From Udeniomyces pyricola (Eukaryota > Basidiomycota > Tremellomycetes > Cystofilobasidiales > Mrakiaceae): DNA of 64,000 nt. The stretch covers positions 1-64,000 of the forward strand of contig BCIK01000026.1 in assembly GCA_039545295.1 (NCBI GenBank), given 5' to 3'. The notes beneath the pieces are model-generated. The model saw only the letters and a program-made list of their open reading frames with translations. It made no database searches and was not told the DNA's origin. Below, piece by piece: positions 40,632 to 52,923 of this stretch. The translations under genes were made by a program, and so were the position numbers. Every line of letters begins with the position of its first letter. The first letter of the stretch is position 1.

Positions 40632-43600
40632 TTAAAACAAGAGAGCGACAAAGACTACAGCACCAACGAACGAGCTTCCGATCCAGGAAGAAGCTCGCAA
40701 GTTGGCGGCCGAAGTTGAGCTCGCCTTGTCGCCCTCGGAGCTTACAGCGACGGCAACAGACGAAGCAGTGCTCGTCGCCGCCGAAGCAGCGCTCGTCGCC
40801 GTCGAAGCAACAGCGGACGACGAGGTGGAGACGACGGGCGCAACGTATTGCCATCGCTGCTTGATGATATCAGAAGCCTTCTCGGCGATACCGTACGAGG
40901 TAGCCATGAGATGGGCAGAAATCTGTTAAAGGGGAAAAGAAGAAAATCCCAGTAACCACGAACTATCGTCAGACAAGGCAGCGGAATAGGTTGGTGTCTT
41001 GGATGCAGAGAACTGCAAGCGACGACTTACGTGAAGAGGAATGATGCTCGCGTCAATAACTCGAAGGTTCGAAGCCCCGTAGACGAGGAGCTGGGTATCG
41101 ACGACACCACCGTTGGCTTGAGGTTGCATACTGCACGAACCCATCGGGTGGTACTCGGTACCACTTGAGGTCTTGATCCATGACTCAAGGGACGTACCCG
41201 ACACGGTAAGACCAGGAGTCGTTTCGGTCACCATGACTGTTGTTTGACCCAAGAGGCAAAGATCAGTTGGGTTGTACCGGCTATATGTGAGATCGGAGGG
41301 GACAGATATACGCACAGTCGCTCATAGGGGAAGTTGCCGCAACTTTCCTCGCAAACGTGATGCCAGCCGAGAGAATGTCCAGGTCGTATGAGATACCAAA
41401 GTAGTTAGGGTTGATGATGGGCTTCTGGAAGGCGCTAGTCGAGTTGATAAGAATAGAACCTCGCGAGCTGATTATCCAGGTACCACAGAATCGAACAGCA
41501 CGTAAATTGAAAACGTCAGGCTCTGTCTACGGTGAAATCTGAAAATATGACAAAGGAAACACGCACTAGGGATGCTGCAGAGCAGCTTGGATTCCCACAC
41601 CGTTCGTTCCGGCGAGCATGGTCATGATGATCTATGAAGAAACAATATGAAGAAGGTAAGGATATTGATCAATCAAATCAGTGGATCGCCCTAGTTTTGA
41701 TATGCCATTAAGAGTATATGATGCCTCACCTCGAGCTGGCCGACAGTAGTATCCTTGAGCCATCCATTGGTGATTGTGTACTGAGCCTTGTAGCCAGCGA
41801 GGACTTCCGAGGGAAGCGAGCTGTATGACAAGTTGGCTGATATCAGTTTTGGAACAGTGAAGACTATACAAAGTCGATCGTGCAAGAGATGTATCAGACT
41901 CACGAAGCCATGGCAGCCGCATTGGCGTCCGTGTTCGTGGTAGCGGTAGCGGCAAAAGTGTCAACGTCTTCAAGAACATCGGTAGCGGAAACGTAGCCCG
42001 TCGCTTGGTTGACGTCTACAGGAATCGTTAGGAGCGAAAGAGGAGAGATGGGTTGAAGAGAGGATGTCAACGTCAGGACGCGCTGCGCGTGATGGAAGCC
42101 AGAAGAAGATGACCTCACAGGTCCACTGTGAGTTGGTGTAATCTCCAGATTCGTACAGAGCGAGTTGGGTTGAGGCATTGGCTGTGAACGTAAAAAGGAA
42201 CAGGTTGTTAGCAAAGCACAAATCGGAAAAGAAGGCATTGTTTGTAAAGGAAAGGATGGGGAAAACAAAGACACCACGAACTAGCATCCATCAGGTTACC
42301 CCAGGTCAGGGTGCCAGCAGGGGTGGAGTAGTCAACCGCAGTCGAGATATGATCCTGTTACAGAAGGGCGATAGTCGGCAGGATCATCAGTTGCCGTGAC
42401 ATCTAGCACATTCGAGACGACGTCATCGAAACTAACCTGAACGTTGTATCCGACAGGGAGATCGAGCACGACATCGATTCCAAGAGGTGTGAGGACCGAG
42501 CTAGGACCAACGCCCGAAAGCTGAAGGATCTGAGCACTTCCAACAACTCCACCTCTGTGATACCACACGGTGGGGACAGAGGATACATGAGCCAAGCCAA
42601 CTCGTTACGACGGATTAATCGACGGTCTACAGGGTTCCAAAAGGAACTTACGAAAGCAGGACCTCCTTCGAGGCGGAAACGTAGTACTTCTGTCCGTTGG
42701 CTCCGGCCGAGGTCGACATGAATTCAACCCCATCAGCCACGGCAGATCCGTTCGCCGATGTGCCCCAAGTCACTGCAGAGACTTGGTACCCGGTCAGAAT
42801 GACGAGATTGGAACGAGGGGGCAAAGGATCGATGTAGCCAGCCTGGACAGGACGAAAGTCGCGTGAATAAAGATTCGTATCAGATCAGTATGTTCTTACT
42901 CTTAGGTCGGTTCAGGGATCAAAATAGACTGAGAGGATTGGCGCCGGACCTTGGAATCTGATCGCGATTGATTGGTTGGGTTGATGGTCATAGGCGTGAA
43001 CGAGACACCGTGGTTTTCGCCAGAGTGACCATCGATGGGCGAGAAACCGAGCGACTTCCAAGTTGGGACCCAGTTGGCAACCCCCTCATACACATAAGCC
43101 GAAAAAGATGCCTGAATGGGACCGGTGGTACCATGGACGCTGGTGTTGTAAGGAATACCAAACTCGGAAGTGTGTGCTTCAGAAGGGGCGGTGAAGTTTT
43201 CGGCTCGGTTGATGTAGTGTTGCATCTGGGACCAGCCCCAATCCTCCGCACCGTCAGGGTTAAGCGTGTTCCAACTAAGGAGAGAATTGTGTTTCAAAAA
43301 AGAATCAGTTTTGGACGCAGTACAGAGAGATAAGAGGCAGAAAAGGTAGGAGATGGTGGCGGTGCTTACGCGTCGTATTCTGGGACGCAGAAACAAGCGC
43401 GCAGTCGAGTGGACAAATAAAAGTCACATCAGCACAGCATGCTGAAAGAAGAGTAGCCTGATGGGGGGTCGACTTACCTTGAGCAGTTCCTCGGACCCAG
43501 AAGAGACCACTGAGCAAAACCAAAGGACATGTCGTCAGTTCAAGCGGTCTCGACTCTGAAGATGCAAACGGTACAGGCATAGCAGGCGTCTTCGATATTC

Positions 43601-44546
43601 AAAGAGATCGTTGAGAGCGTCCCCCTGCCGGGCCATGCCCCGAGGGCTTCGTCTTGAGTACGTCAACTCACTTGATGGCACCCGATCCCCCGAGACCCTT
43701 GCCTCGAGGCCAAGACTTGGATGTCCCGTTGGCGGCCTGCTGGGGCTCAGTCTCGTACTGCCAATCGTAGTCAGTTCCGGACAGCGAGTTGAGGTAGGAG
43801 TAACCTGGGATGGCAATCTTTTGAGCATACGCCGCTTCGTCACCGGACGGACCAGCCTGGAAGCAGGATAATGAGGATAGGATAGGTATGAGTGAACGAG
43901 GACATGACGCGCTGGACCGACTAGGCAGATGGTGGCGGCGACAGCCAACCAGCATACCTCAATGACTGCGACCGTCACGTTGGACCACTCGGACAAACGA
44001 GCTGCCAATGCAAGACCGGCGACCCCACCGCTGATGGAGCAAAATAGGAAGGAGAGGGCCAAGGGAAACCAAGGATGACGCGTCGGAAAGAAGGGGTCAG
44101 AAGTCAGCCGAGGTCCGGAGTAACACCGATCGTCGGCAGGATGGGTGTCAAACGTCAAAGGTGGAAGGGAGAACGGAATGTATGCTGGCGCACCCGGCGA
44201 CAACGAAATCAAACGTCTGACCGGACACATCGGTCACTGTCGTCGTCAAGCTCCGAGCGGCAAGTTTATTGACTGCAGTAGAAGGTATGGATAGACAAGC
44301 ACAGCCGATGTTAGAACGAAACCATAGGGGCTTAAAGCTTGAGGACCAAACATGCCGAGGGAGTCCCATAAGCAGCCAGGGGCACGTCTGGTGGTAGGAT
44401 CGGCCTTTAGGACATCAACGTTTCGACTGACGAGGATTGTTTGCATTGTGAGCGGCATGAACGTGATCCGGTAGCGACGAAAGGGCGAGTGCCGACGCGA
44501 TGAGAACGGTAGTGGCGATGGAGGAGGGGAAAAGCGAGTCGAGCAT
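40632..44546 (-). CDS. Secreted, probably GPI-anchored GMC oxidoreductase (aryl-alcohol/glucose oxidase family)
   Basis: FAD-dependent glucose-methanol-choline oxidoreductase that oxidises an alcohol or sugar outside the cell, with oxygen or a quinone as likely acceptor. The start (ATG 44546) gives a signal peptide, MLDSLFPSSIATTVLIASAL through ALSSLPDHVHA. The FAD-binding motif is spread over exons as FDFVVAGG and GVAGLALAARLSEWSNVTVA. GMC signature 1 is SWPRGKGLGGSGAIKGLFWV. Further blocks: GAEDWGWSQMQHYINRAENF, RGGVVGSAQILQLSGVGPSS (signature 2), LPVGYNVQDHI, and the C-terminal active site SGTEYHPMGSCSMQPQ with GGVVDTQLLVYGASNLRVID, ASIIPLH and SAHLMATSYGIAEKASDII. Both catalytic-pair positions are present. 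After the domain comes an Ala/Ser/Val-rich stalk and a hydrophobic end, WIGSSFVGAVVFVALLF, typical of GPI attachment. About a dozen short introns. Substrate unknown. Confidence 0.92.
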
Positions 44547-44640
44547 GGTGGTCGTCGACGGCGGAGAAGATTGAAGAAAAGGGAGGAATAAGGGAGAAGG
44601 AAAAGAGTGTGGGCGAGCGCGCAGGGGGTATAGGGTCTTT

Positions 44641-44824
44641 TGGGGGGGGGGAGGAGGAGGGGAGGGGAGGAGAGGAGGGAGGTTGGGTAGATGCGAAGGA
44701 AAGGATGGACGAGGTGACAAAGGGGGGGGGGGGGGGGGGTTGGGGGGGGGGGGAGGAGGAGGGGAGGGGAGGAGAGGAGGGAGGTTGGGTAGATGCGAAG
44801 GAAAGGATGGACGAGGTGACAAAG
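44641..44824. repeat. Tandem duplication with G runs upstream of the GMC gene
   Basis: A 72-nt block at 44651-44722 is repeated at 44753-44824 (period 102). Between the copies lies a run of 18 G (44722-44739), two T, and 12 G (44742-44753); another G run starts unit 1 (44642-44650). The repeated block itself is made of GGAGG/GGGG tracts, so this plus strand can form G-quadruplexes. It lies about 95-280 nt upstream of the GMC start codon, so in its promoter or 5' UTR. Long minus-strand frames across it encode only Pro/Ser repeats and are unlikely to be genes. Confidence 0.95.
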
Positions 44825-45695
44825 TTGAGGAGAAGACGAGACTGAAGAAGAAGAAGATGAAGAAGAAGAAGCAAAAGGAAACCAAGAGTGGAGGAAGACT
44901 GGGAAGAAGAAAACGAAGGGGTTCAACGTTCATCCATTCATGCCGCGCAAAGTCAACCTGAGCTGTCCACTCGGCCAGTTCTGTCCGCAGCACTCGGCAG
45001 CTATTTATTGCATCATCCTGTACATTGTTATTCCCATCATGAACGTACGTACAGTGCATGTATCCTATCATATACATATATAGATGGAAGTAGGTCATAT
45101 ATACATGTATACTCATCTTCTAGATATATATCTATAGCCATCAGATGTTTTGTCACCCATTCATGCCCCTCCGGCATCCGGCCAGTGCCCGGTGCCCTTC
45201 GGCACACCCAACTCAAAGCTCAAGCGCTCAAGTCGCGTCCTTCACCGATCACCTCGGTGTCGACGTGTCGGCATTTTACCCATAAACAAGCTGCGAGCGA
45301 CTAGTAAACATTAGCGAAGTCAAAGAGTTATACGATATACGTTATACATGCATATAACGTACGTCGCAGGCTGGATTGATAGCGATGCTCGATGCTCGAT
45401 GCTCGATGTGCCTAATGGATCAATGAGCAGTTGGATTCATAACTCCAAACCAGGTCATGACAAGAAAAAAAAAGGCATACCCATATGTCCGGCTTGTCGA
45501 CATCATTGCCATTCCGAACAACATACCCAAATTCACTGATGGAATATAATACGCGCGTGCGCCAGCCAGCGCAAGCAATCTACACGCCAACACGTGTTGG
45601 CTGGCGCAACAACTTCCCGGCCAAAATTCAGGAGCATCGCGTCGCTCTCATCATCCGATTCCCTCCTCTCAACCGTCCAGCCCCTTTTCCTCAGC
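44825..45695. other. Divergent intergenic region between GMC oxidoreductase (-) and UPF0538 gene (+)
   Basis: Contains purine-rich sequence to about 44935, TA-rich sequence near 45060-45135, and four near-perfect copies of gatgctc in a row near 45385-45412. No gene recognised. Confidence 0.45.
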
Positions 45696-46988
45696 ATGAG
45701 CGATACCGAAGATGCTCCCAACGGCAAGACCTTCACCCCATTTGTCCCCCGTCCGCCGTCGCCTACAATCCATGCCGTCACTAGCTCGCTTCGAGGCTCC
45801 GATGATGCTGTCCTGACAGTTCGGTTCGTCCACTTCCCCTCTGGCTGTTTTCCACACTCGTGTCCGAAAGTATCCTGCCGAATCGGCTTGTACTGGAATA
45901 CTTGTCTTTAATTGTCCACAAGAATCGCTCATATCCTGCTGAACTCTTTATTTAAGCACCATACACAATGAACGCGCTCAGCTGACAACTGCCCATTATT
46001 GTTGCTTCTAACTTGGCTCCTTCGTCTCAGCGTGATCAAGTCATTCCCTTACCGAACCATGAAGGCCCTTGTCCTTCAACATGTCGACCTCACCAAGCCC
46101 AACGGAGTCTCTGAACTCATCGCCCAGTGTAAGAGCTTGATCAAGGAGGGCAAAGTTAATGGGTTCAGAGCTTTCAAGGCTGGCGTCGACGGTGAGTCTT
46201 TGGCGTCACGATCGTTCCGATGTTCATCTTGAAGAGGAGAATGACAGATAGCGCCCAGTCCTGCCTTAACCTATGCGTAGAGTAAAGCATCCGAACCTTA
46301 CCGTTCAGGGCGCCAAGTGGCCAGTCAAAATGATGGGCTTGCGCGAACTGCACAACCGCTAGATACGCTCCTTCGACACTGATCTTTGTCCAAAGGCGTT
46401 GCCAAAGTGTCATGACGACTCACGATTGATTTCTTTCGTGTATTCACAGAATTTGATACGCTCAAACTCTACACCAAAGCACATGGCTCTAAAACGATGA
46501 ATCTTATCATCAACCTCACCAACGATGAGACTGAAATCCTTCCCAGCGATAGCGAGGCGACTCTGGCGAGTTACGGAATCGGTGCGTTGCAAGCTTGGCC
46601 TGTTCTTCCTTTTTTTTCCGACGTACGATGAACGTGCAGGTTGTCCTGGCTCTCAATGCGGTTCCCACACAGTAGACAAGGCAAAAGGGCGGAATACTGC
46701 CTACTGAGCCGAGGTCGTCGGTTTGCTTCGCATCACTAACGTTGACATCCGTGCCTGTTGTTTGTCCTTATCTCGATATCAGAGAATGAGCACGAGCTTT
46801 CTCTTTTCAATCGGGAAGCTTACGAGGCATTCAAGTTGGACCCCGAGGTAAGGTCGATACTTGACGCGCACCCATACGAATATCTGAATATTTTTCCTGG
46901 ACTAATGCACCTTCTGTACACCTGGAATTACTCCATGCTTTGTTTTTGCTCTTGCTAAAATGCGTTCTAGACCAAATGGGATCCCTAG
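45696..46988 (+). CDS. UPF0538 family protein (C2orf76-like)
   Basis: Small conserved eukaryotic protein of unknown function, about 160 residues over five exons. The start (ATG 45696) is MSDTEDAPNGKTFTPFVPRP, then a short Ser-rich part ending DDAVLTVR. Exon 2 (from about 46032) reads VIKSFPYRTMKALVLQHVDL and SELIAQCKSLIKEGKVNGF. Exon 3 (from about 46450) contains EFDTLKLYTKAHGSKTMNLI and INLTNDETEIL, then LASYGI. Exon 4 gives ENEHELSLFNREAYEAFKLD and exon 5 ends TKWDP. The pattern of TVRxIKSF, YxKAHGSKTxxL, a D-E plus L-x-x-GI block, E-x-E-x-x-x-F and P-x-x-x-W at the end matches the human C2orf76 family. The extended N-terminus before TVR is fungal and looks disordered. Confidence 0.87.
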
Positions 46989-47840
46989 TTGCTTCCTCGC
47001 CTGTCGAATCCGAACCGATCCACCATCGATCCAGTGGTCGAGGCGTTTACACCGGAGCAGAACGTATGGAGTAGCCTTTGGGTTGGCGAGGGCTGTGGAT
47101 GGTGAGAAGGGTGGCAGGGTGCGCGAGGTTCATCGTCATGTTTGCCGCTCTGGATCGCGGCAGGAGTGGAGGGGACAAGATAGCAAGAGTTGGGTCAAGC
47201 TATCGATTGGTTGTCTGAGAGGCACCTCATTTGGGATCTTGCGACTCTTGAGGCAGGAGGGGAAAGGAGGTGGGTTGGGGGGTTGTTGTGCGTGTAAGCG
47301 TCATCCTCCTTGAAACGAGTTTCTGCCTGTCGATGACTCTAGGTCGGGCCAGCCGATGGACGGAGTTGATGGTCGTTCAAGAGGTTAGATCGATGAAACG
47401 TGGAACCATAAGTCAGCCGGCCAGACTGACTGATGACGGAAAAGTACACAATCATGACCCATTTGTCGGCTGAATCAGCTGAATCGCAAAGAACACTGAT
47501 TTAGCTAGAACTGGATAGAAAGAAGCAGGGTTCACTACCCAAAGGAAAACAAAGTTAATGATAAGACGAAGAAGAAGCAAATCTGCGCACAACAGGCCGA
47601 GCCGCGTAGAACATATATAATATAAATAATATAAATGGTCAGCGCTCTATAACTTTCAGGCTGTGCGTCGTCGTAAATGATGAGATGCGCCAGTTGTGTG
47701 AATGGCCTCTGTATGGCCTGCGGTCGACTCGCGTATGGCAAGCGAATCGATCAAGACCCATTCGGTCCGGCCATACCGATTCAGAGCAGCACATCCAACA
47801 AACCCACCCCATCGAATCCGTCCCTCCTCAGCACATCATC
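46989..47840. other. Intergenic stretch, nothing recognised
   Basis: Between two plus-strand genes. Open frames are short and domainless; a TA-rich segment lies near 47610-47640. The second half presumably contains the promoter of the small membrane protein gene. Confidence 0.4.
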
Positions 47841-48969
47841 ATGTACGGTCTCTTACCCGACTTACCCCCTTCCGCCGGTCAAGTCAAACCCATCAATCCA
47901 TTCCACAACGGCCTCAACTCGGTCCGAGACGGGGACTGGCAATTTACCGGTACAATCTGGGCGAAAGCTACCGGATGGGCATGTGCTGGCTTCCTCTGGA
48001 GATGTGGCCAGCTTGCCCTTCAGGGACACAGAAAATGGGCTCCCTTTGGCTGTGCGTATCAACCGATGTTGGTAGGGTAGTTAGGACGATCCGGATGCAT
48101 GGCCCAAGGCCAGCACCACTCTCATCACAACGGCAAAGCTAATCTTGCCATTTGCTTTCCCTACACCTTGTTCCTCATCCTATCCCTGATTTTGTACCCA
48201 TGCCTTCATTCATTACATCTACACCATCATCTGTGTATCCCCACACAACTTCGAAACCCACGCATGTTCCCTAGTTGGTTTCAAGGCATGGCGCGGGCAC
48301 ATCATCGCGAGTGCGATCTTTTTTGGAGTCGGATGGAGAATCTGGTATCTTGAGCAAGCGCAGTGCGTACATCCTTCTGGCTCACTATTGTTGGTCGAGA
48401 GCATGAATCGGCACGATACGCGCGAAGCCAACGTTTTTGAAAGACCTACTACTCAGTCGATGGGCTTGCGATTTAGCCCTGATCTCTCACGCTGTCACGC
48501 CCGCACAGACTGCTCCGAAACCAGAAGATGTCGGACCATATACTGACATATGGCTCTCTTATATCATCATATCTTTCTCGGGCTTTGGTCATGTTGATTT
48601 CCCGTCTCGCAATGGTATCTTGCTCGCGCCATCTCCCTTCCGGCATGGCTTCGGACGCGGCCCGACGTTCCACGGCTCGCTTGCATCCTTCACCTCTCCC
48701 AACCTTACACGATCGTCTCGCGATTCCTTTGGTTGCCGGCCCTCTCACGAAACTTTTACTTCTCGAACTCCATACCATCATCGCGTGTTTTATCTACTGG
48801 AACGCTGATCTACTCGTAACGCGATTGATTGCTTTGACACTCCAGAGCACAGCACATGGAAAGTCGCATCCAGCTCCTTACGGCTCAGCGCCAGCAGAAT
48901 ATTCAAAAGCTTGAGCAGGAAGCTGCCGACAGCCTGGCAGGTATCGTCAAGCCCGGGTTTGATTTCTGA
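47841..48969 (+). CDS. Small two-TM membrane protein of unknown function
   Basis: Three exons encode about 140 residues. Exon 1 (ATG 47841 to about 48050) reads MYGLLPDLPPSAGQVKPINP, then a first membrane-compatible helix around TIWAKATGWACAGFLW, ending HRKWAPFG. Exon 2 (from about 48273) gives GFKAWRGHIIASAIFFGVGW and RIWYLEQA, a second helix. Exon 3 (from about 48845) gives HMESRIQLLTAQRQQNIQKL and EQEA, a coiled-coil-like stretch, and ends AGIVKPGFDF. Splice phases are consistent and give one continuous frame. I do not recognise the family. Two helices, small size, no signal peptide and a charged helical tail resemble accessory subunits of mitochondrial respiratory complexes (for example fungal complex I), but this is a guess. 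Confidence 0.65.
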
Positions 48970-50066
48970 TGGATGACGAGAACATGAGGTTGTTCAGAGA
49001 AATAGGACATATGGTTGTCTACCTTTGAACGCGCTCAGACGGCGACATGGAACACCGCGGGGCGGTGGGGCTCAGGGATGATTGGAATATATATAGCATG
49101 CTTCGGCACCGTGTTGGAAATGAAAGGCCTTGTTACAGTTGTCCGTGATTCTTGATCCACTGGCAATTGAAGTTCACGTTGACTTACTAACTGATATCTA
49201 GTATTTTATTCAGTACAATGCTGACCGATGATCTCGCTTCTGCAGCCCATTCTGTTGGAATCTAGGGTTTACATGAGAGTTCATGCTGGTATATGATGGC
49301 GGGTAGAATGGTGTTTAGTTCAGGATTTACTGAGTGGGATCTGATGGTTTGTAAGATAGGTCGAGTCTCGTCATAATCATTCTTCTCTTTCCGCCTCTGA
49401 GCGCGTTCTCCCCTTTTCGTTTCCCATCTTGTCGTTCTGTCCTTTATCCATTACAATGACATCACTCGTGCCCCTTTGGATTATTCACTCTCAGTCTACC
49501 TGTTCACCCTCTGTACTCCTCCCCAGTCGCACCCGTTCTCATCGCGGTAGACACTACATCTCTCCTCCGGTCGTACCCGCCCCTGTCGCGATAGACTCTC
49601 TAACATATATATGGCTGCATTAAATCTGCAATCTAAACTATACGTATACTAGTAATATATCTTTCGATTCGAAGTTGTCGTTGATAGATGATCCCATCCA
49701 TCAATATCGATGTATAAGTCCGATCGTGACACGATATACAGTACATGTCATAAATGATATCGATTACGCAGGAGGCATCGAACAAACAGTAACCGCTGAT
49801 CATGTATTACGCATGACCATCGGCCATCCTTCGGGCTTGAGAAGACGTCTGACGTCTGACAGTTTGGCGTACGGATCGTGGACCCAAAAGGCGTTCCAGC
49901 TAATCATTACAGATTGGCTGGGCGTCTCTCATCCTTCCTCCAGCTTCCTCGATAACATATTCACCACAACCAACTTCTTTCTCTCAAGAGCTTACACTAC
50001 TCCTCTTACCTCAGCTCTCCTGAATCTAGAACCCTAGTTCCACCATACCTCAGGCTACTACAACCA
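48970..50066. other. Intergenic stretch, nothing recognised
   Basis: Over 1 kb, AT-richer in the middle (about 49600-49760), pyrimidine-rich near 49380-49580. Frames are short and domainless. It should include the promoter of the transcription factor. Confidence 0.4.
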
Positions 50067-52923
50067 ATGGGTGGGCCGTACAAGTGTAAGCAGAAAAGCC
50101 GGATCCATCTTTTGCTGACGACGTTCAGTTGACCGCTGTTCGATTCGCCTCCTCGGACTTCTTTGCTGAAACGTTTTGCTGAGTGTGCTCAATACTTATA
50201 ATACACCAATCTCTACAGGCTTATCCTGCGAGGCGACATTTACTCGCCCTCAACACGTCACTCGGCACGCTCGCGCGCGTGAGTTCTCGAGCATCGCAAC
50301 GCCTGAGGCCTGGTCTTCTCTCTTCCCCTTATTCCCTGTCCACGGCCCCAGGCCAAGTCCGGAATCCTGCGTCGTGCTCTGTTCGAACGGCCACGTTTCG
50401 TGCGGTCTGCGATTGAGTAAAGTTCCTAGGCTCATATGTACTGGCGGTGTGGTCGTACCTGGATAGATACGGGAGAACGTCCCTATGCATGCAATGAGTG
50501 CACTGATAATTTTACCCGTCCGTAAGTACGTTTGCATTGCTGAGCTGGGCGCTGGGCCAGCTGAGCGCTGAGCGGAATAACTGGTTCCGGTGGGTGATCG
50601 GCTGCTTGTGCGTCACGCGCTCAGCGCTCAACAACGGAACCCGGTCGATGGTCTGGATATGCGTCTGTCCGCGCTGTCATGCAAGGCTATGTCAGGCTGT
50701 ACTCTCCGTTTCAAATCTAAGCAATCCTACGTATCCACTCCACGTGATGATATATATCCTCTCTTTCTTTGACTGCATGGAGGTCCCTCATATCTCCATC
50801 CAGAGATCTGCTCGCTCGACACAGGACCAAAAAACACCCCTTCGACCAGCCTGGGACGAGTTCACAACAAAAGGTCCGGACGGGGCAGAGCTTTGAAATC
50901 GCCCTTGACCCTCGCCGCCCAAGCCAGTGCCGCTACCATAGCTCGCGGAGAAATTGAGGTGCCCTTTATCCCAACGGTGGACAAGACAACACATGGGGAC
51001 ACGCTCTCCCCCGAAATCCACCACAAGCGCAAGTGCACTCAGTGTCAGGACAGCAGACTCGAGTGCGATCTCCATTCGCCTTGCTGTCAGTCAGACATTT
51101 TTTTAAACCGTTATGATGTCCCGTCACTATTTCTTCGCGCCATTCCTTCCCTTTCTCCGCTCTAGCGACTCGAGACCACATCCACCATGCACCTGCTATC
51201 ATACCAAGATGCAAACCTAGTCCGCTGCATCCGGCTGTGGATTGCAATCGCTCTATCATTCCAAACTTGAATTGAATTTTCGACCCTGGACTCAACCGGT
51301 TCGACCTCAGTCCTCGCTTCCTTGCGTTGTAACGCATATATACCTATATGTGAATACTCGCCTATACGCTGATGCGCCGTATCCTCTCCTTTCCCCCTTC
51401 TTGGCTGCTCTGCCAACTCAGCTCGTTGCTCCGCTCTCCTCCTTACCTGCACACGCCTAGCTGTTAGCGCACAGTCGCATCCTTTACTCTCTCAGCCAGC
51501 TTCGACAGTTGAGGCATCTGTGATCTTGCCCTCTTCTCCGAATGCTCACCGGTATGATAGTGACCACCTCCCAGCTTGCACATCTTCCCTACCGTCGGCA
51601 TATGGCCAACCTAGTATCTATACCGTCATCGATCCAAGCGGCGAAGTTCCTGTGTCATCCGTCGTCTCGGCATCCTATCATCAGCTCGACCAACAGCCAC
51701 ATATGTCTTGCCAACAAGTGAGCGTGCGTCAGACTGGGGGGAATATGGCCACATCCACAGCTTTCATGACCTCTGCCAAGCATCTCGCTTCGATAGACAA
51801 CGTCTACCCCCGCCTAGCCACCCAACCCATCTCATCAACCTTCAACTCCTCCCACAACTCTACTTTCAGCTCTGCTTCCACCTCAATCCTGAGCACCGCA
51901 CAAGACTCAATCTCGGATTTCGATCTTTCTCCTCTGTCTTATTCCAATCTAACTGCCGGCTCGTCAAGTAGTGACCGATCCCATTCCTTGCCATCGTTCC
52001 TGTCGAATCTTATTCAGTGTGATGGTCGGCAATCCCTTCTGCCGACTACTTCATGCGACCTTCATCAGTATACTGGAGACGAAATCATGGGGCGCGACGC
52101 TCAGCTCCTCACCCAGGATTTCTCGCCCTCGGCCGGTCGCGAAACGCCACCATCCTACGTGCCGCACCTTCAGGGCTGGGTTCACCCATTCAACACGCCT
52201 TGGCCGAGTACGGAGACCCTAGCCCGCGAGTCACCGACAGACACAGAACCTTCAGAAAACCAGCAGGCGCTCATGGTAAGTTTCACATGTCTCGGTGTCG
52301 TCATCGGTTGATTGATGTGGTACCAATCGTCATCAGGCTGATCGTTGCTACTTTCCGTCCATACTGAACAGGATGATCTTCGTTCTGGCGAATACACCGG
52401 CATCTATCAAGATTTCTACCCCTATTACATCGGGTCAGTCGACGACAACTATCCATACCCCTCGCCTAATCGACCGACATGCTCAACATCAGAAGCGTCT
52501 CACGGTCGATCCTTCAGCTTCAACTCGGCGTGGGTTCCAACAAACTGCTCTTCAAACGCAATCAACCATTTAGCTTCATCCTCACCGGTGGTGACCTATC
52601 GCGAGCAACCCATGGCATTGCCATCCAACACCCTGAGTCTCAACAATCTTTCTGCGAAAACTTTCAATATGGAACAACCGGACCAAGGAATTTTGACGAG
52701 CAACTCCTTTGAAACCTTCTCCCAACCTCTTCGACAACTTTCACGACAGCAATCGTGTAGCGATGGTGGTACCGCGATATTAAACAGGTCCATCTTCTCA
52801 CCTGCTGCCGTGTCACCCTTCGAATTCAAGCTTGATCCATCTGCGTTGAGTAGGGAGAATCGGAGGTTCGGTAAGGGGAAGCTCAAGAGACTGAGCGAAG
52901 ACTTTAGTCCGTCGACCAAATAA
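50067..52923 (+). CDS. C2H2 plus Zn2Cys6-like transcription factor, probably damaged
   Basis: Sequence-specific regulator with two C2H2 fingers and a following Cys-rich motif. Exon 1 is only 19 coding nt (50067-50085, MGGPYK plus one base). Splicing to 50219-50278 creates CLSCEATFTRPQHVTRHARA. Exon 3 (50467-50521) continues HTGERPYACNECTDNFTRP, and exon 4 (from 50804) DLLARHRTKKHPF. Further on, HKRKCTQCQDSRLECDLHSP gives the first half of a Zn2Cys6 cluster, but it lies one frame away from exon 4, so a short intron with a weak donor or a frameshift lies between (50830-50945). The second half of the cluster (C-x2-C-x6-C) is not found. Two long exons follow: about 51490-52275 and 52372-52923, Ser/Thr/Pro/Gln-rich, ending RRFGKGKLKRLSEDFSPSTK. 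No fungal-specific TF domain is present before the stop. Confidence 0.65.

Noticed and set aside
44407..45116. Long minus-strand Pro/Ser open frames upstream of the GMC gene
   Set aside because: They arise from the duplicated G-rich (C-rich on minus) repeats and have no domain; the real signal-peptide start is at 44546.
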